Shown: in pieces, positions 33,601 to 43,582 of the stretch
Position numbering within the stretch: the stretch's first letter is position 1
Layout: every line of letters starts with the position of its first letter
NCBI GenBank assembly: GCA_905221605.1
Contig: CAJNDS010002494.1
Span: 92,501 to 156,500, forward strand
Source of the DNA: Symbiodinium natans
Taxonomy: Eukaryota; Sar; Dinophyceae; Suessiales; Symbiodiniaceae
Length of the DNA stretch: 64,000 bases
Reading direction: 5' to 3'
Program-made: the position numbers and the translations under genes
The notes under the pieces: generated by a model
Databases searched by the model: none
Seen by the model: only the letters and a program-made list of their open reading frames with translations
Told to the model about the DNA's origin: nothing

Positions 33601-36163
33601 AAGCCTCGAACCCCTTGAACCCCGAAACCATCCAAAACCACAACCCCCAAACCTCCCCCCAGATCCCACATGCTCGGGGAAGGTGGGGGGGGGGGGTAGG
33701 CACGAGGCCGCAAAGATTCACTACTATAGCCCGGCTATAGTTCTTTCCCATGTGATCTGATCCCCACATACGATGCACTGCCTTAAATGCCCCGTCCCGA
33801 CTGGCCCCTACGAACCCTGAACGTTCGTCGGCAGATTTTGGCCCGGCGTCGCCAAGAAGGCACGGCCGCCCTTGAGGGGTTAGGGTGGCACAGGCTTTTG
33901 GGGCTTCTTAGGGGCTGAGTAGTTAACCTTTAACCTTCTTCTTGGTTATATATAGTTGTGCTGTATGTATTCCAATTACAGCAAGAGCGGTTGACCTATT
34001 TTGGGCTGAGGTATTCAGCTCTTTTGGCTCTTAAGGGATTATCAGATTTAGGGTGTAGGGGGGTCCCAGGTCCAAAGCGCAGAGATTCACCAGCTGTCTG
34101 ACCTTAGAGTGAGTGAGCCCGTCTGCACCTCTTGGATCCTTCCAAAAAAGTTTCTCGGGGTTAAGTTGCACGCTGCATATCAGCTGATAGTCTGTATGTC
34201 CAACAAAGTTCAGTCTCCCAAAAAACCTAAAACCTAAACCCTAAACCCTAAACCCAAAAACCTCACGTCATATTGAGCCAACGTGGATGTAGGCCCCAGG
34301 CTTCGCGCTGAGAGCTGTCTGAACTTGGAGGTCTAGACGTAAGCTGTGGCTTTCGCCGGGAGAGCAGACTTGTGCAGTTTCGGGGCGGGGGAGGGGGGGG
34401 TGGGGAGGGCGAAGGGGGGTTCTTTTGCGTTTTTCGTTTTGGGGAGATATCCGGCAGTGTTGCGGGTGCTTCGAAATCACAAGTCCAGCCCCGAACGAGG
34501 CTTCCATCCCGAAGGCGTGAACCTCATCGTGCTTGGCGACTCACCAGCTGAAATCCAGGCGCCTGGGTTGTTGAAAGTAGCGGCCTAGGGCTGGGCCCCC
34601 CTAAAACCTTGCATGCTTGTTGAGGTTTAGGGGTTTAGGGGTTTAGGGGTTTAGGGGTGAAGGGGTTTACTCCCTAGTCTCCAGGCAATCCTAAAGCATG
34701 TTCTCATGCTCTGAGGGGATGTTCCCCCTTACGCCAACAGTCCTTCATAGGATATATGGTACCCCCCTCCTATGATCGCTATTCAGTATAAGGGGGAACA
34801 TCCCAACCTGGGACCATATCATCGTGCAAGCACCCTCTCACCACGAGCCCATCGCGGGGCTTGCAAAGAAGGGGCGCCGCCTCCATCGGACCCCCCAGCC
34901 CTCATCCCCTCAGCGCTGTAATCCCTTCTGCCCAGACCCTAAGCCCCAAAATCCCTGTCCATCCTCAATCCTAAACCCTATAAGCCCTAAACTCTAGCCC
35001 CAAAATCCCTGTACACCCTACTAAACCCCAAGCCCTCAGCCCTAAACCCTAAAGCAGATTCAATCCCCCAGGCTGCTCGGACGGCCACAAAAGTGCTGTG
35101 CGGCAGGTCGGCACGGGCTTGGTGAGGGCTTTTGTGGGTTTATATAGGGTTTAGGGCTTGAGGCTTAGGGCTTAGGGCTTAGGGCTTAGGGCTTAGGGCT
35201 TAGGGCTTAGGGCTTAGGGCTTAGGGCTTAGGGCTTAGGGCTTAGGGCTTAGGGCTTAGGGCTTAGGGCTTAGGGCTTAGGGCTTAGGGCTTAGGTTTAG
35301 GGTTTAACGCTTAGGGCTTATACAGGGTTTAGAACTTCAGGCTCCCAGGATACGAGGAGCGAAGGCTAGTGGGTGGGCTAGGCGGTGCTGCCAGGGCCCG
35401 GGTGAAGTTGCGGCTTCTGAGCGTATCATGCCCCGCGACTGCCCTAAACCCTGAGCCTTAAGCCCTAAACCCCAAGCCCTTTACCCCAAGCCCCATACCC
35501 CAAACCCGAAACCTCCACACCCCCAAGCCAGGTCGATGGTGAAGACCGTCAAGTTCAAGGAGGCGTCATGGGCACTCCGAGCCCTGAACCCAAGACCTTG
35601 GTTTCGACATCATTCCCCGCAAACAATCCCCGAGGCCCTTCAGGCGGTCTTAGGGTTTAGGGCTCAGGGCCCTGACACAAGCCGCATGAATATCAAAAGC
35701 GCATTCCACAGTTGATCCGTATCCCTCTTGGGTATAGTATGCTTCTCACTAAAGCCCATAAAGACTATAAAGCCTACAAACCCCATAACCTCGATTGGAA
35801 CCTCATTCGCACCCAACTAGAATAATTAGAACCCTGTTAGAGCCCTATTCGAACCCTACAAACCCTATAAGCTCCCTATAAACTACATAGCCTCTACACC
35901 CTCAAACCCTCTACAAACCCTAAACAACCTTAAACAAAATCCTAAGCCCCCCCAATAAAACTTGGTCATAGTTGGGTATCATCTTACATTTTTACGGGTA
36001 CTTAAACCCAATAAGGAATAACAATTTAAATTTTTAATACGATCCCAACCATGAACTAGAAAACCCTAGAAAAACCCTGCGAACTCCTAGAAACTAGGGG
36101 CTTGGGTGCGAGGCACCGTCGGTCAACGAGCTCCTGGGCCAACTTCGCCGGGCCAGCCGCTGA
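30641..36163 (+). CDS. HAD-superfamily phosphatase-like protein, 10 exons
   Basis: Predicted hydrolase of the haloacid dehalogenase fold, about 188 residues. Exons: 30641-30739, 31070-31124, 32670-32725, 32969-33016, 33411-33488, 33835-33873, 34484-34558, 35072-35106, 35532-35562, 36113-36163 (TGA). Phases agree at every junction. All four HAD motifs are visible: DWDDT (motif I, DxDxT), VTNGN (motif II), the lysine of WKRQAF (motif III) and GDSPAE (motif IV). Motif context such as MSARALYEHSFP and KTVKFKEAPS resembles HAD-like proteins of protists and plants. Donors are five GC, three GT and one GA; all acceptors are AG. A strong pyrimidine tract precedes 31070. The exon 2/3 join leaves three extra residues before VTN, so it is the least certain. 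The substrate cannot be told from sequence. Confidence 0.85.
31124..31219 (+). mobile_element. TIR element, GGTT..GGGAATG family, at a HAD donor
   Basis: GGTTCTTAGTAGGGAACG and GAGGGAATGAGG left, CCCTCATTCCCTATTGGGAACC right. The HAD exon 2 donor (G/GT) is its first three bases. Confidence 0.8.
31411..31652 (+). repeat. CCCCCTAA/CCCCCTGA octamer array
   Basis: About ten CCCCCTAA, then about six CCCCCTGA, then CCCCCTAA again, flanked by CCCTAAA; inside HAD intron 2. Confidence 0.95.
31738..31838 (+). repeat. TTTAGGG array
   Basis: About fourteen perfect units, opposite in orientation to the array 85 bases upstream. Confidence 0.95.
32374..32475 (+). other. Exon-like island inside an intron of the HAD gene
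   Basis: Reads AVVDFQTIDILMAMG, an in-frame TAG, then AEYVRRMCKPLFD. It fits nothing in the HAD protein. It could be a cassette exon or chance, and serves as a warning about the unassigned exon calls. Confidence 0.3.
33127..33180 (+). repeat. Dispersed repeat, same family, in HAD intron 4
   Basis: TAGGGGTCGGAATAATTGCT then CTCCCTTATGCTCCC. Confidence 0.6.
33905..34030 (+). mobile_element. TIR element, TAGTAGCTGAGTA family, divergent copy
   Basis: TTAGGGGCTGAGTAGTTAACC left and GGGCTGAGGTATTCAGCTC right. Confidence 0.5.
34716..34810 (+). mobile_element. TIR element, GATGTTCCCCC family
   Basis: GGATGTTCCCCCTTACG and GTATAAGGGGGAACATCC, with AACAGTCCTT near the left end. Lies in HAD intron 7. 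Confidence 0.8.
35143..35300 (+). repeat. GGGCTTA variant array
   Basis: About nineteen perfect GGGCTTA heptamers, close after the donor of the HAD exon ending at 35106. Confidence 0.95.
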
Positions 36164-36169
36164 GAGACC

Positions 36170-36320
36170 TGTGGGTTTGGGGTTTTTGGGGTTTGGGGTT
36201 TAGGTCTTTAGGGTTTAGGGCTTTAGGGCTAGGGTTTAGGGTTTAGGGCTTAGGGGTTTAGGGCTTTAGGGTTTAGGGCTTTAGGGTTTAGAGCTTTAGG
36301 GTTTAGGGTGTAGGGTGAGG
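36170..36320 (+). repeat. TTTAGGG-like degenerate array
   Basis: TTTGGGG, GGGCTTTA and TTTAGGG mixed, directly after the HAD stop codon. Confidence 0.9.
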
Positions 36321-36325
36321 GTCCA

Positions 36326-36759
36326 TGGTGCCGCGCGCAAGGCTCTGGAACTGGATACGAGTGACGAGTATAGGCAAGAGTTTGTACAGATGTCGGCATG
36401 AAATTGAAATAGACATCGATTCGGATTCTGCAGTACTTCGCGGTATCGTGCTGCTGGGTGGACGGTGTCCTGATGCTCCTTGCCTAGCTGAGAAGAAATT
36501 TGCCGACAACGCAAACCAAAAATCATTATGTCTCCGTGCTCAGGTGTCTCAGGAGTTGGCTGCCATCGTTCAGGAGGACTGCGCTGTGGTGGTGCCACAT
36601 AATCGTACAAGAGATGAAAAGCGAAGGCCCTGTAAAGCAAGATTTGAACACTTCACCATGTCTGACATCATGTCAAGCATTATTGTTTTACGATTACTAT
36701 GTACCATTTATCAGTACTATCTAATTTACTATTTACCATTTACTATTTACTATTGCTAA
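36326..36759 (+). CDS. Unidentified ORF
   Basis: Open for 144 codons from an ATG at 36325 directly after TTTAGGG repeats; best part VSQELAAIVQEDCAVVVPHN and DEKRRPCKARFEHFTMSD. The end runs into an AT-rich TTTACTA tract, so the true 3' end is earlier. It follows the HAD gene stop by about 160 bases. Confidence 0.35.
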
Positions 36760-37021
36760 GTACTATTATTATTATTATGTCCATTATTGGAATTATTATT
36801 GCAACTGCTATTTACTATGATCAATACATACAGTTTTGCTTAGGATCTCCCGTAAAGCTCAGCTCTCGAGGCGCAACCCGAAAGCCCTCGCGCTTCTTGC
36901 AGATTGTAAAGAGCGATTGAAACCCTAAAGCCCCAAAGCCCTTCAAATCTAGGGTCCGAAGTATGGGCCCTTAATTTTAACGCTACGCGACCCGCCTCGG
37001 CCTGAGCTAAGAAGGGGATGG

Positions 37022-37042
37022 GGTGTGTGTGTGTGTGTGTGT
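37022..37042 (+). repeat. GT microsatellite
   Basis: About ten GT units. Confidence 0.95.
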
Positions 37043-37099
37043 GCTAAACCCTAAACTCTATACCCGAAACCCTAAACCCAACAACAAAAAAGAAGACGC

Positions 37100-37332
37100 A
37101 GAGCCTCCCTTGCCGCGGCCAGGAAAAGAGCCTGAGCCGCGGACTGGTGCAGCGTGGCTTCCCCGCAGCCCGCTGAGCACAGGGCTGGGGGAGTTTCGTG
37201 TTCAGGGCTTAGGGTTTTGGGTTTTGGGTTTTGGGGTGGAGGGCATCAGACCTAGACTCGATGCCCGAGACACCGACTGAGGACCACAGCTTTAAGGAAG
37301 TCGCCCGCAGCATCCCATCATGCTCGCGCTAG
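37100..37332 (+). CDS. Candidate exons
   Basis: 37100-37170 reads SLPCRGQEKSLSRGLVQRGF to TGA in one frame and PPLPRPGKEPEPRTGAAW in another. An ATG at 37261 opens MPETPTEDHSFKEVARSIPS to TAG. Weak. Confidence 0.3.
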
Positions 37333-37439
37333 GCATTGAAACGCGCATCAACGGGCGCCGCAGCCGGGCGATGAAATTCTGAGCCCTATAAGCCCTCAAC
37401 CCAAAACCCTAAGCCAAGCCTCGTCAAATGCATGGAGGC

Positions 37440-38170
37440 TTCAAACTGTGGACTCGAACTCACTCCGTTCGCGAACTATTTTTTCAAAGTCGGGGTCGGG
37501 ATGCGCGAAGCTTTCAAAGTTTGGAGTTTGAAAGCGTCGCGACTTTGAAGGCTTGAAAGATCTGAGTTTTGGGGGGTCGAAGTTGAAGCCCTTTCGAGTT
37601 GGAGATTTTGAAATTCCACGAATGTAAAGTTTGATTGATGCCCGTTCGGGTTTGATAAGTTGATATTTGAAGCAAGACGAGTTGGAAATACTGACGCCCC
37701 GAGTTTGAACGCTTACAGTTCGAGAGTTTGAGAGGTTCAAACGTTGAAGGCGCGACAACGCCTCTTTTCGCCCTTCGCGCGCAATCTCCCTTCTTCGCCC
37801 TATGCGCTTACATGCAAGCTGAACATCGCTCCTTTCTTGGATTTGAGAGTTTGCTGCGTTTGAACCCTAGCCCTGAAGCCTAATCCCTCAACTGTCGGGT
37901 TCAGGGGTTTAAGGTGCAGTTTTCTTGGGGGACTACCCGAAACTGCGCTTGACCTTCTCCTTGGAATCCTCAAAGCCCGAGCGAGCCTATGAGCCTGTTA
38001 GCCCCGTACACTTAAGGCCACGAGCCTGCCAGACTGGTGTGAAACGTGAAAAGCTCGCGCTGTTCGAGTTTTCAAGCTACCGAATCTCCGAAACTTGTCG
38101 AACTCGCAGGATCTCAAACTTTCAGACTCCTGACCTTATCGAAGCTCAAACCTCTCGAGCTCTGGAACCC
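37440..38170. repeat. GAGTTTGAAAG / CTTTCAAACTC low-complexity region
   Basis: GAGTTTGAA, GGTTTGATAA, GACTTTGAAGG and similar short words recur up to about 37740, and their complements (CTCAAAC, CTTTCAGACTC) recur from about 38040. It gives a long minus ORF of low complexity that I do not accept as a gene. Confidence 0.5.
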
Positions 38171-38260
38171 CCCGGGTTAGGGTATGTGAACCCTAAGACG
38201 GGGTTTAGGGTTTAGGGTTTGGGGTTTAGGGTTTAAGGGTTGAAACAGTTAAAGAGTCTG

Positions 38261-38371
38261 GGTAGCCCAGTGGTACCCCTTGCCCTTCTTTAAAGAAGGG
38301 TTCTGGGTTGCCTTGTAAAGTAACCAACCGAAGAAAGGGTACCTTTCTTACGGCATGGTTGCTGGGCTACC
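38261..38371 (+). mobile_element. TIR element, GGTAGCCCAG family, complete copy
   Basis: Starts GGTAGCCCAGTGGTACC and ends GGTTGCTGGGCTACC, 111 bases, no ORF. Contains the family core TAAAGTAACCAACC and AAAGGGTACC. Confidence 0.85.
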
Positions 38372-38524
38372 AAGGGGTTCGAGTATGACAGCTATAGCAG
38401 CTAGCTGCGATCACAAGTTTAAAAAGAGTGGAACGAAACACTCGGCAATGCAATCGCCCAGAATACAAGGAGAGAACGAACAATGCAAGACACATGTTAC
38501 AGACAGCATGGGTTTTCATAACAT

Positions 38525-38605
38525 CAGCAGCGGCAGCAGCAGCGGCGGGGGCAGCAGCAGCAGTAACAGGAGGAGCAGCAGCACGAGCAGGAGCAGGAGC
38601 ATCGG
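38525..38605 (+). repeat. CAG/AGG trinucleotide tract
   Basis: AGCAGCGGCAGCAGCAGCGG and further AGCAGGAGC units; overlapping ORFs are Ser- or Ala-rich artefacts of it. Confidence 0.85.
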
Positions 38606-38844
38606 CTGGCATCATTTGCTCTTTCAAAGCTGTTCAAGTGTGGAGTCGAGAAATGATGGCTCCCCTGGCCCTCTTCCGGGCCTCTTCTGGGCCTTTTCTG
38701 GGAGTCTTGTGGGCCTCTTCTGGAACCCTCGTGGCCCATACTGCAAGCGGTTCATGAAACAAACTTGCTCAACATGCTGCAGAACCTCAAACCTAAACCC
38801 TACACGCCCTAAACGCCCTAAACGCCCTAAACTCCCTAGTTCCT

Positions 38845-38963
38845 ATGGGGACTCTGACTGAGAACCACCTCCCTCCACCTGAGGGCAGCATCGACCAGCT
38901 CTCCTCCTGGGCATCAGGCTGGCGCATCTCGGAGACAGAGCGGGGCCGCCCAGAGCAACAGCG
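38845..38963 (+). CDS. Candidate first exon with start codon
   Basis: ATG opens GTLTENHLPPPEGSIDQLSS then WASGWRISETERGRPEQQR, running into TTTAGGG repeats. Between CCCTAAACG and TTTAGGG text. Confidence 0.4.
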
Positions 38964-39249
38964 TTAGGGTTTAGGGTTTAGGGTTTAGGGTTTAGGGTAA
39001 ACCCTAGGCCCTTTTTCCGGCGAAGCATATCCCAAATTCCCCCAAGCAAGGCAGAAAAAAAAAAAAAAAAAAACTCGCTGTAAGCCCCGGAACCCTGAAG
39101 CGTTTGCTGTTGTGGCTTGAGGGTTGCCGGTTTCTGGGTTTAAGATCTAAGCAAATGAATCAGTGCTTAGGGGAATACAATAAGTGCAGAGAGATGCATA
39201 GCCATAGACAACGCTCCAAACGAATACGCACACAAGTATGCATCGTTAC

Positions 39250-39460
39250 ATTGTACATGTATACATATATATATATATATGTGGGAAAACAGATATGTTT
39301 ATACATTTATTTGTACACATACGTACATGTCTATGTTCCATATATGCTGTTGTCTCTCGTGTACGTATGCATACTACTATACTATACTAAGGCTAGACTA
39401 GACTATACAATACCATGCCACTTTTCATGACATTTGTGTTTGTTTGTTTAATATACGTAT
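39250..39460 (+). repeat. TA/ACGTACAT-rich tract
   Basis: TATATATATATATATGTG and ACATACGTACATG; no gene seen from 39000 to 39460. Confidence 0.7.
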
Positions 39461-39504
39461 CTTATGTATACATATGGACCCTCTTTGCAAGCTCCCCCAC
39501 CCCA

Positions 39505-39640
39505 TCTGGAATATCGACCCTTATCTTCTATCATCCCGAAGAACCGCAAAGAAAGCCTTAAATTCAGAATCAACAAAGATGAAGCAAGAGCTGGTAGTAA
39601 GAGCTTGAAGTTTGAAGCTCATGCATTAACCACTCCCTTC
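39505..39640 (+). CDS. Candidate exon
   Basis: Frame EYRPLSSIIPKNRKESLKFR then INKDEARAGSKSLKFEAHAL. Open for over 70 codons. Confidence 0.35.
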
Positions 39641-39829
39641 ACCACCCAAACCCTGGACCCCTCTACCTTGAACCCCGGACCCTAGACCTTTCACCTTGGA
39701 CTGCCCCCTCCGGTCAAGTTCATATGTTCATCGCAATTGCCGCACCAGCATTTCCTGTGGTGTGCGCCTAGTTATTGTTACAGAGACGGCGTTTTGTGCT
39801 TGTATTCTTGTTGTCATTCAAATCTTGAG

Positions 39830-39940
39830 GTTTTCGCATGACAGCATCTGTTGTAGAGGTGGGCTTGTGTCACGATCTGAGAGTTCGAGAAAAGGTCCTG
39901 GGACGCCTACTCCCGCGTTGCTGCTACCCTGCTGGTGGGT
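39830..39940 (+). CDS. Candidate exon
   Basis: Frame EVGLCHDLRVREKVLGRLLP then RCCYPAGGC, upstream of a TIR element at 39992. Confidence 0.3.
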
Positions 39941-39991
39941 GCGTCGGAACCTTATGGGCCCCGATTATTTCAGGAGCACGAAGCAATCCTT

Positions 39992-40096
39992 GGGGACCAC
40001 ATGAACCCTCAGAGGGTTTGGGGTTCATATGCCTTGGTAGGAACTATCGTAGTAGAGGGTATATGACCCCAACTTTAGGGTTCATTTGGTCCCCCA
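39992..40096 (+). mobile_element. TIR element, GGGGACCACATGAACC family
   Basis: GGGGACCACATGAACCCTC left, AGGGTTCATTTGGTCCCCC right. A related short palindrome (TATATGAACC / GGGTTCATGTGATCC) is at 1587-1641. Confidence 0.7.
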
Positions 40097-40455
40097 GGAT
40101 GGACCACTTGGTAGAAAGCCGCCGTTTGTAAGGCCGAGGTCGCAAGAGGGTCTGTCCGTCGCCCTGCCGAAAGGTAGGCCTGGGATTGCCTGAGCCGCCT
40201 CGCAGACTCTTTTAGGCGCGCCATGCTGAAATCTTTGGGGACTCGATGCGCCTGGACCCAGCAAATATATGGGGATATAGATACCCTGACACCCTCTTAT
40301 AAGAGTATAGGAGTATAAGAGTCATCTTAGAAAGAAGTAAGTGCGCGCGTGGGATCATACTTCTTAAGTCAGGTGCATCTAGTCCCACGAGGATGCTTGC
40401 TGGCTTTCGAATCCTTGACTTGTCGCTGCTTGCGCTGCCAACCTCCTGTTGCAGG

Positions 40456-40578
40456 AAAATGCAGGCCCAGCAATCGTTCAAAGCTTGCCGAAATATTCTA
40501 GCCAGCGCCGAGGCAGGGCGAGGGTCAGAGACAGAAGACGGGGCTGGCTTCCGCAAGTCCCGCTTTTGGGCCCTAAAA
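40456..40578 (+). CDS. Candidate exon
   Basis: Pyrimidine-rich CCTCCTGTTGCAG acceptor, then KMQAQQSFKACRNILASAEA and TEDGAGFRKSRFWAL. A TIR element (GATGTTCCCCC family) begins directly at its end. A 182-codon minus ORF here reads through that element and is rejected. Confidence 0.4.
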
Positions 40579-40690
40579 TGTTCCCCCGCCCTTATACGAA
40601 CAGTCCTTGACAGGGATTGTAATAGGGGTACCGTAATCCCCATTAAGGACTGTTTGTAGAAGGGGGGGAACAATGGGGAACATCCCAACC
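40578..40690 (+). mobile_element. TIR element, GATGTTCCCCC family
   Basis: ATGTTCCCCCGCCCTTATACGAACAGTCCTT left, AAGGACTGTTTGTAGAAGG and GGGGAACATCCCAACC right. Abuts a candidate exon. Confidence 0.8.
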
Positions 40691-40829
40691 CCAAAACCTT
40701 CAACCCAACATTGCGAGGCCTTGGCCGCAAGCACTGCGGAGGCTCCGACCCGGGGCTCACTCTAGACTCGCAGTTGGGACCTTCAGGCTGGAAGGGTTCG
40801 GGTTTAGGGTTTAGGGTTTAGGGCTTAGG

Positions 40830-41020
40830 GTAAATTCATTAATGAGGCAAAGGGTTTCGGGCATTCGGTTGATCTACAGCTAGGCAGACGCTCCGCGCAG
40901 GTGCATTGCGACCGGGTGTCGGAGGTTGCGCAACTGTTTGCTGCAAGCTGGCAAGCAATGTCACAGCTGGGATCAGCAGCGTCTCTCGAAACCCAAGGCA
41001 TTCAATCAAACTGTGAACAT
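40830..41020 (+). CDS. Candidate exon
   Basis: Frame GFGHSVDLQLGRRSAQVHCD then RVSEVAQLFAASWQAMSQLG. Good coding composition, unidentified. Confidence 0.4.
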
Positions 41021-41081
41021 ACCTTACCAACTCAGAGACCCCTTTGTGTAGTTTCAGGTTGTGTTGTATGGTGTTTACAGA

Positions 41082-41215
41082 AGCGTTCGACACAGAAGCT
41101 GAAGAACTGTTTGCCGGCTTGCCTCCAGATATCTGATTCTGAGCGCAGACTTTGGCAGCGGGTCGTGGGTGCTCGGAAGCTTGCTCAGCTTGCCCCAGCG
41201 CCCCAAGATATTAAT
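41082..41215 (+). CDS. Candidate exon, frame undecided
   Basis: TTTACAG acceptor. One frame reads AFDTEAEELFAGLPPDI to TGA, another KRSTQKLKNCLPACLQISDS and RLWQRVVGARKLAQLAP. Confidence 0.35.
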
Positions 41216-41263
41216 CAATGGAGGAAACACTCAAACCTAACCCCCCTCAACCCTAAACCCCCC

Positions 41264-41580
41264 TTTGGTAATTCGGTTGCTGATCAAGCTTCGCGACATC
41301 AATGGCAACGCCTCTTCGTCTGCCCAGTTCAAAGGAGTATCGGCGTCTTCCCAATTTTTCCGGTTATCGATCGTACTTCAAGCGTACAGAATTAGGGCTT
41401 TGTGCTTCTTCGGTCGGTGCTTTAGGCTAGGACGGATTTTAAGAGCACTCCCGGGCATTGCGGCCCTATTGGCCGGCCCACCGAGCTCGGTCCTGGGCGA
41501 AGCCCAGGGCTCCCGCTCCAGCGATCACACGCGCGAGCAAGCTGGCCATGGGGGGTGTTTCTACTTGGGTTGTGTTGTAT
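41264..41580 (+). CDS. Unidentified ORF
   Basis: Open for 105 codons after CCCTAAA text: VIRLLIKLRDINGNASSSAQ, VSASSQFFRLSIVLQAYRIR, then LRALPGIAALLAGPPSSVLG to TAG. The first half looks most coding-like. Confidence 0.35.
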
Positions 41581-41694
41581 AGGGTATCTATAGGGGTATA
41601 AAGGGGGTCCCCTTTCAAAAGTGCCCATAAGGTAAGGGACCTTGAAACGTTTGCTCCACAGCAAGGTGGGTAGCTTTTGTCTTGGGGTTCTGAA

Positions 41695-41870
41695 TACGTA
41701 GAAAATGTCTCAAGGGAGGTTAGGTCATTCAGAACAACGCCCCGCATGACGGGACTTCTCAGGGTTCTGGCTTTTCGCCTATGTCCACCAAATCAGTCCC
41801 TGGAGGAAGGCATTTGCGCATCTCGAGCTCGTATAAGATCCTGGGTCTTGCCCCCCCCATTATGTGCTTG
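41695..41870 (+). CDS. Candidate exon
   Basis: Frame VENVSREVRSFRTTPRMTGL then RLCPPNQSLEEGICASRAR. Confidence 0.35.
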
Positions 41871-42011
41871 AGAGAGAAGGGAACCCTGAACCCCAAACTC
41901 TAAACTGACTCTAAACCCTTAACCCCAAACCCGAAACCCACCATGAACCACAGCCTAAACCCTCAAGGCCCAACCTCAAGTCGAACCCCAACCCTGAACC
42001 TTAGCTCCACC

Positions 42012-42074
42012 ATGAACCGCGGGGGAGAGAGAGAGGAACGTCGAAGAAGGAGCCTGAGGGGGATGAATCTGTAG
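42012..42074 (+). CDS. Short ORF with start codon
   Basis: ATG in CCACCATGAACC, then NRGGEREERRRRSLRGMNL to TAG. Arg/Glu-rich; may be a first exon or chance. Confidence 0.25.
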   Translation: MNRGGEREERRRRSLRGMNL

Positions 42075-42151
42075 GATTTAGGCTTGAGGGCTAAGGGCTT
42101 AGGATTTAGGGTTTTGGGTTTAGGGGGGTTTAGGGCTTAAGGGTGAAACCG

Positions 42152-42660
42152 CTAGTCTGAGAAGTCCCACAGCGTCGCCTTGTCCTCACCGTCAGCGAAG
42201 GAGCCGAGTCTCTCCGATTGGGAGAGCTCTGTCGGGATGTGTTTAGGGACATTAGGATTTGGAGGCAATAAACCCGAACACCCTAAACCCTAAAACCCTA
42301 AAACCCTAAAACCCTAAAACCCTAAAACCCTAAAACCCTAAACCCCAGGCCTTAAGCCCTGCTATGCCTTGAACCCCGGAGCCCCAACGATGTTGGTGCT
42401 GAACGGTGGATATCCCAAGCGCGCGTTGAGTGCATGCGCTCCTCCCTCCCCCCCCCCTCCCAAAACCCAATAGAACAAGAACTAGATGCTGTACCCTTAG
42501 CTCCTTAAGCCCTAAACCATATATACCCTAAACCCTGAACCCTAAGCCCACAAGGCCTTTAGGGTTTGAGGGTTGGAGCTTGACGCGGCAAGGTGGGGCT
42601 GGGGATGCAGCCTGCTGCCGATACCTTGGGGACACGACGGACACTCCCCCCAAAGTTGAG
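42152..42660 (-). CDS. 3' part of a minus-strand gene, unidentified
   Basis: Three minus-strand exon-like segments: about 42585-42660 (AISTLGGVSVVSPRYRQQ), 42366-42440 (LNARLGYPPFSTNIVGAPGF) and 42152-42230 (SQSERLGSFADGEDKATLWD, ending in TAG). The last two have strongly codon-like composition and AG acceptors on the minus strand. A CCCTAAAA array lies between them. I do not recognise the family. The 42755-42943 minus ORF could be an upstream exon. Confidence 0.45.
42276..42346 (+). repeat. CCCTAAAA octamer array
   Basis: About seven CCCTAAAA units. Confidence 0.95.
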
Positions 42661-42853
42661 ATCGCATTGGCTTTGGGTTTACGGTGTAGGGTTTCGGGTT
42701 TAAGGTTTAGGGTTTGGGTTTATGGCTGTTGAGGCATGTACGTGGACTAGAACACTAAGGTCCGTTAAGTCCGCAAGGTGAGGGTTTGTCCTGGAGCCAC
42801 CCCGCGACCCCGCAAGAAACATCACGCTGCGAAAGCGGAATAAGACAAGCTAG

Positions 42854-43319
42854 ATGCATGATGACAACGATCCAAGAAAGAGGCTCTGGCAAAGGACAAC
42901 CCCATATCAGCGTTCGAGTGCGAGACGGTGTTGGCTGCCTCATTTCCTGTTAGGACTAGGTACGCGCGAACAGCGAAGCGAAATTCGTGCTCTCCGGAGC
43001 ATTAAAGGCCTGCCGGCATGTATAGTTTTTGATACGAAGATGCAATTTTTGGCAGCACTCAACTCTAATCTGCACCCTGACAAGCAGCATGACTATCTTG
43101 CGATGTTTCTGCGACATGGCTGTACTGAAACCCCTAAACCCTAAAGCCCAAATGAGTGCTGCCCTGGTGGATGTTTCTGCTGAGCTTACCTCTGGCAATG
43201 GACCCACAAACATTGCGACCCCGCGCACTCGAAGTGAAGAGAAAGCAGATCCAGACATCCGCGTGCCCGTGCTCACCTGCAGCCGCAGCCTCATCTTTCA
43301 GCTGTCTCGCTGTAATTAG
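42854..43319 (+). CDS. Small unidentified gene with a very short intron
   Basis: An ATG at 42854 directly follows an in-frame stop. Exon 1 runs to 43118 (GLPACIVFDTKMQFLAAL), then a GC-AG intron of 28 bases (43119-43146) made largely of CCCTAAACCCTAAA, then exon 2 43147-43319 (QMSAALVDVSAELTSG, stop TAG). The join restores one frame of 145 residues. The product is basic at the start and shows no motif I know. An alternative minus-strand ORF overlaps, but its codon composition is less convincing. Confidence 0.45.
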
Positions 43320-43489
43320 GGCGGGGCTGTTCTAACTTCGGGCCCCTGTGAAAGGAAACTCCCTCCCTCCCCCCCCAAAAAAAACATACCACTAGTAATA
43401 AGGAGAAGAAGATGAATAATAATCAAAATCAAATAAAATAAATACGTAAAAAAAAAACAACCCCCCCCCCCCCCATGTGACAAGCGACC

Positions 43490-43582
43490 GAAGCCGGCCG
43501 TGAACAGAAGCAGCTGCCCGAGGCACATCGCCGTGGCTTTTGGAAGGCAAGTCGGATTGGCGCCGCGCCCAGGGTCTGAGTC
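43490..43582 (+). CDS. Candidate exon
   Basis: Two open frames: RPKPAVNRSSCPRHIAVAFG and EQKQLPEAHRRGFWKASRIG. Follows a C13 run. Confidence 0.3.

Noticed and set aside
37310-37385. Another 11-base intron (GCTCGCGCTAG) joining two short frames
   Set aside because: Rests on one ambiguous site; a normal stop or ordinary splice is as likely.
37441-37758. 105-codon minus ORF rich in Ser, Lys and Phe
   Set aside because: Produced by GAGTTTGAA-type low-complexity DNA.
38355-38861. 168-codon plus ORF with Ser/Gly run
   Set aside because: Driven by a CAG tract and adjacent to TIR element text; opposite-strand ORFs are Ala- or Cys-rich mirrors.
40212-40760. 182-codon minus ORF
   Set aside because: It reads straight through a TIR element and opposes a better plus-strand exon with a good acceptor.
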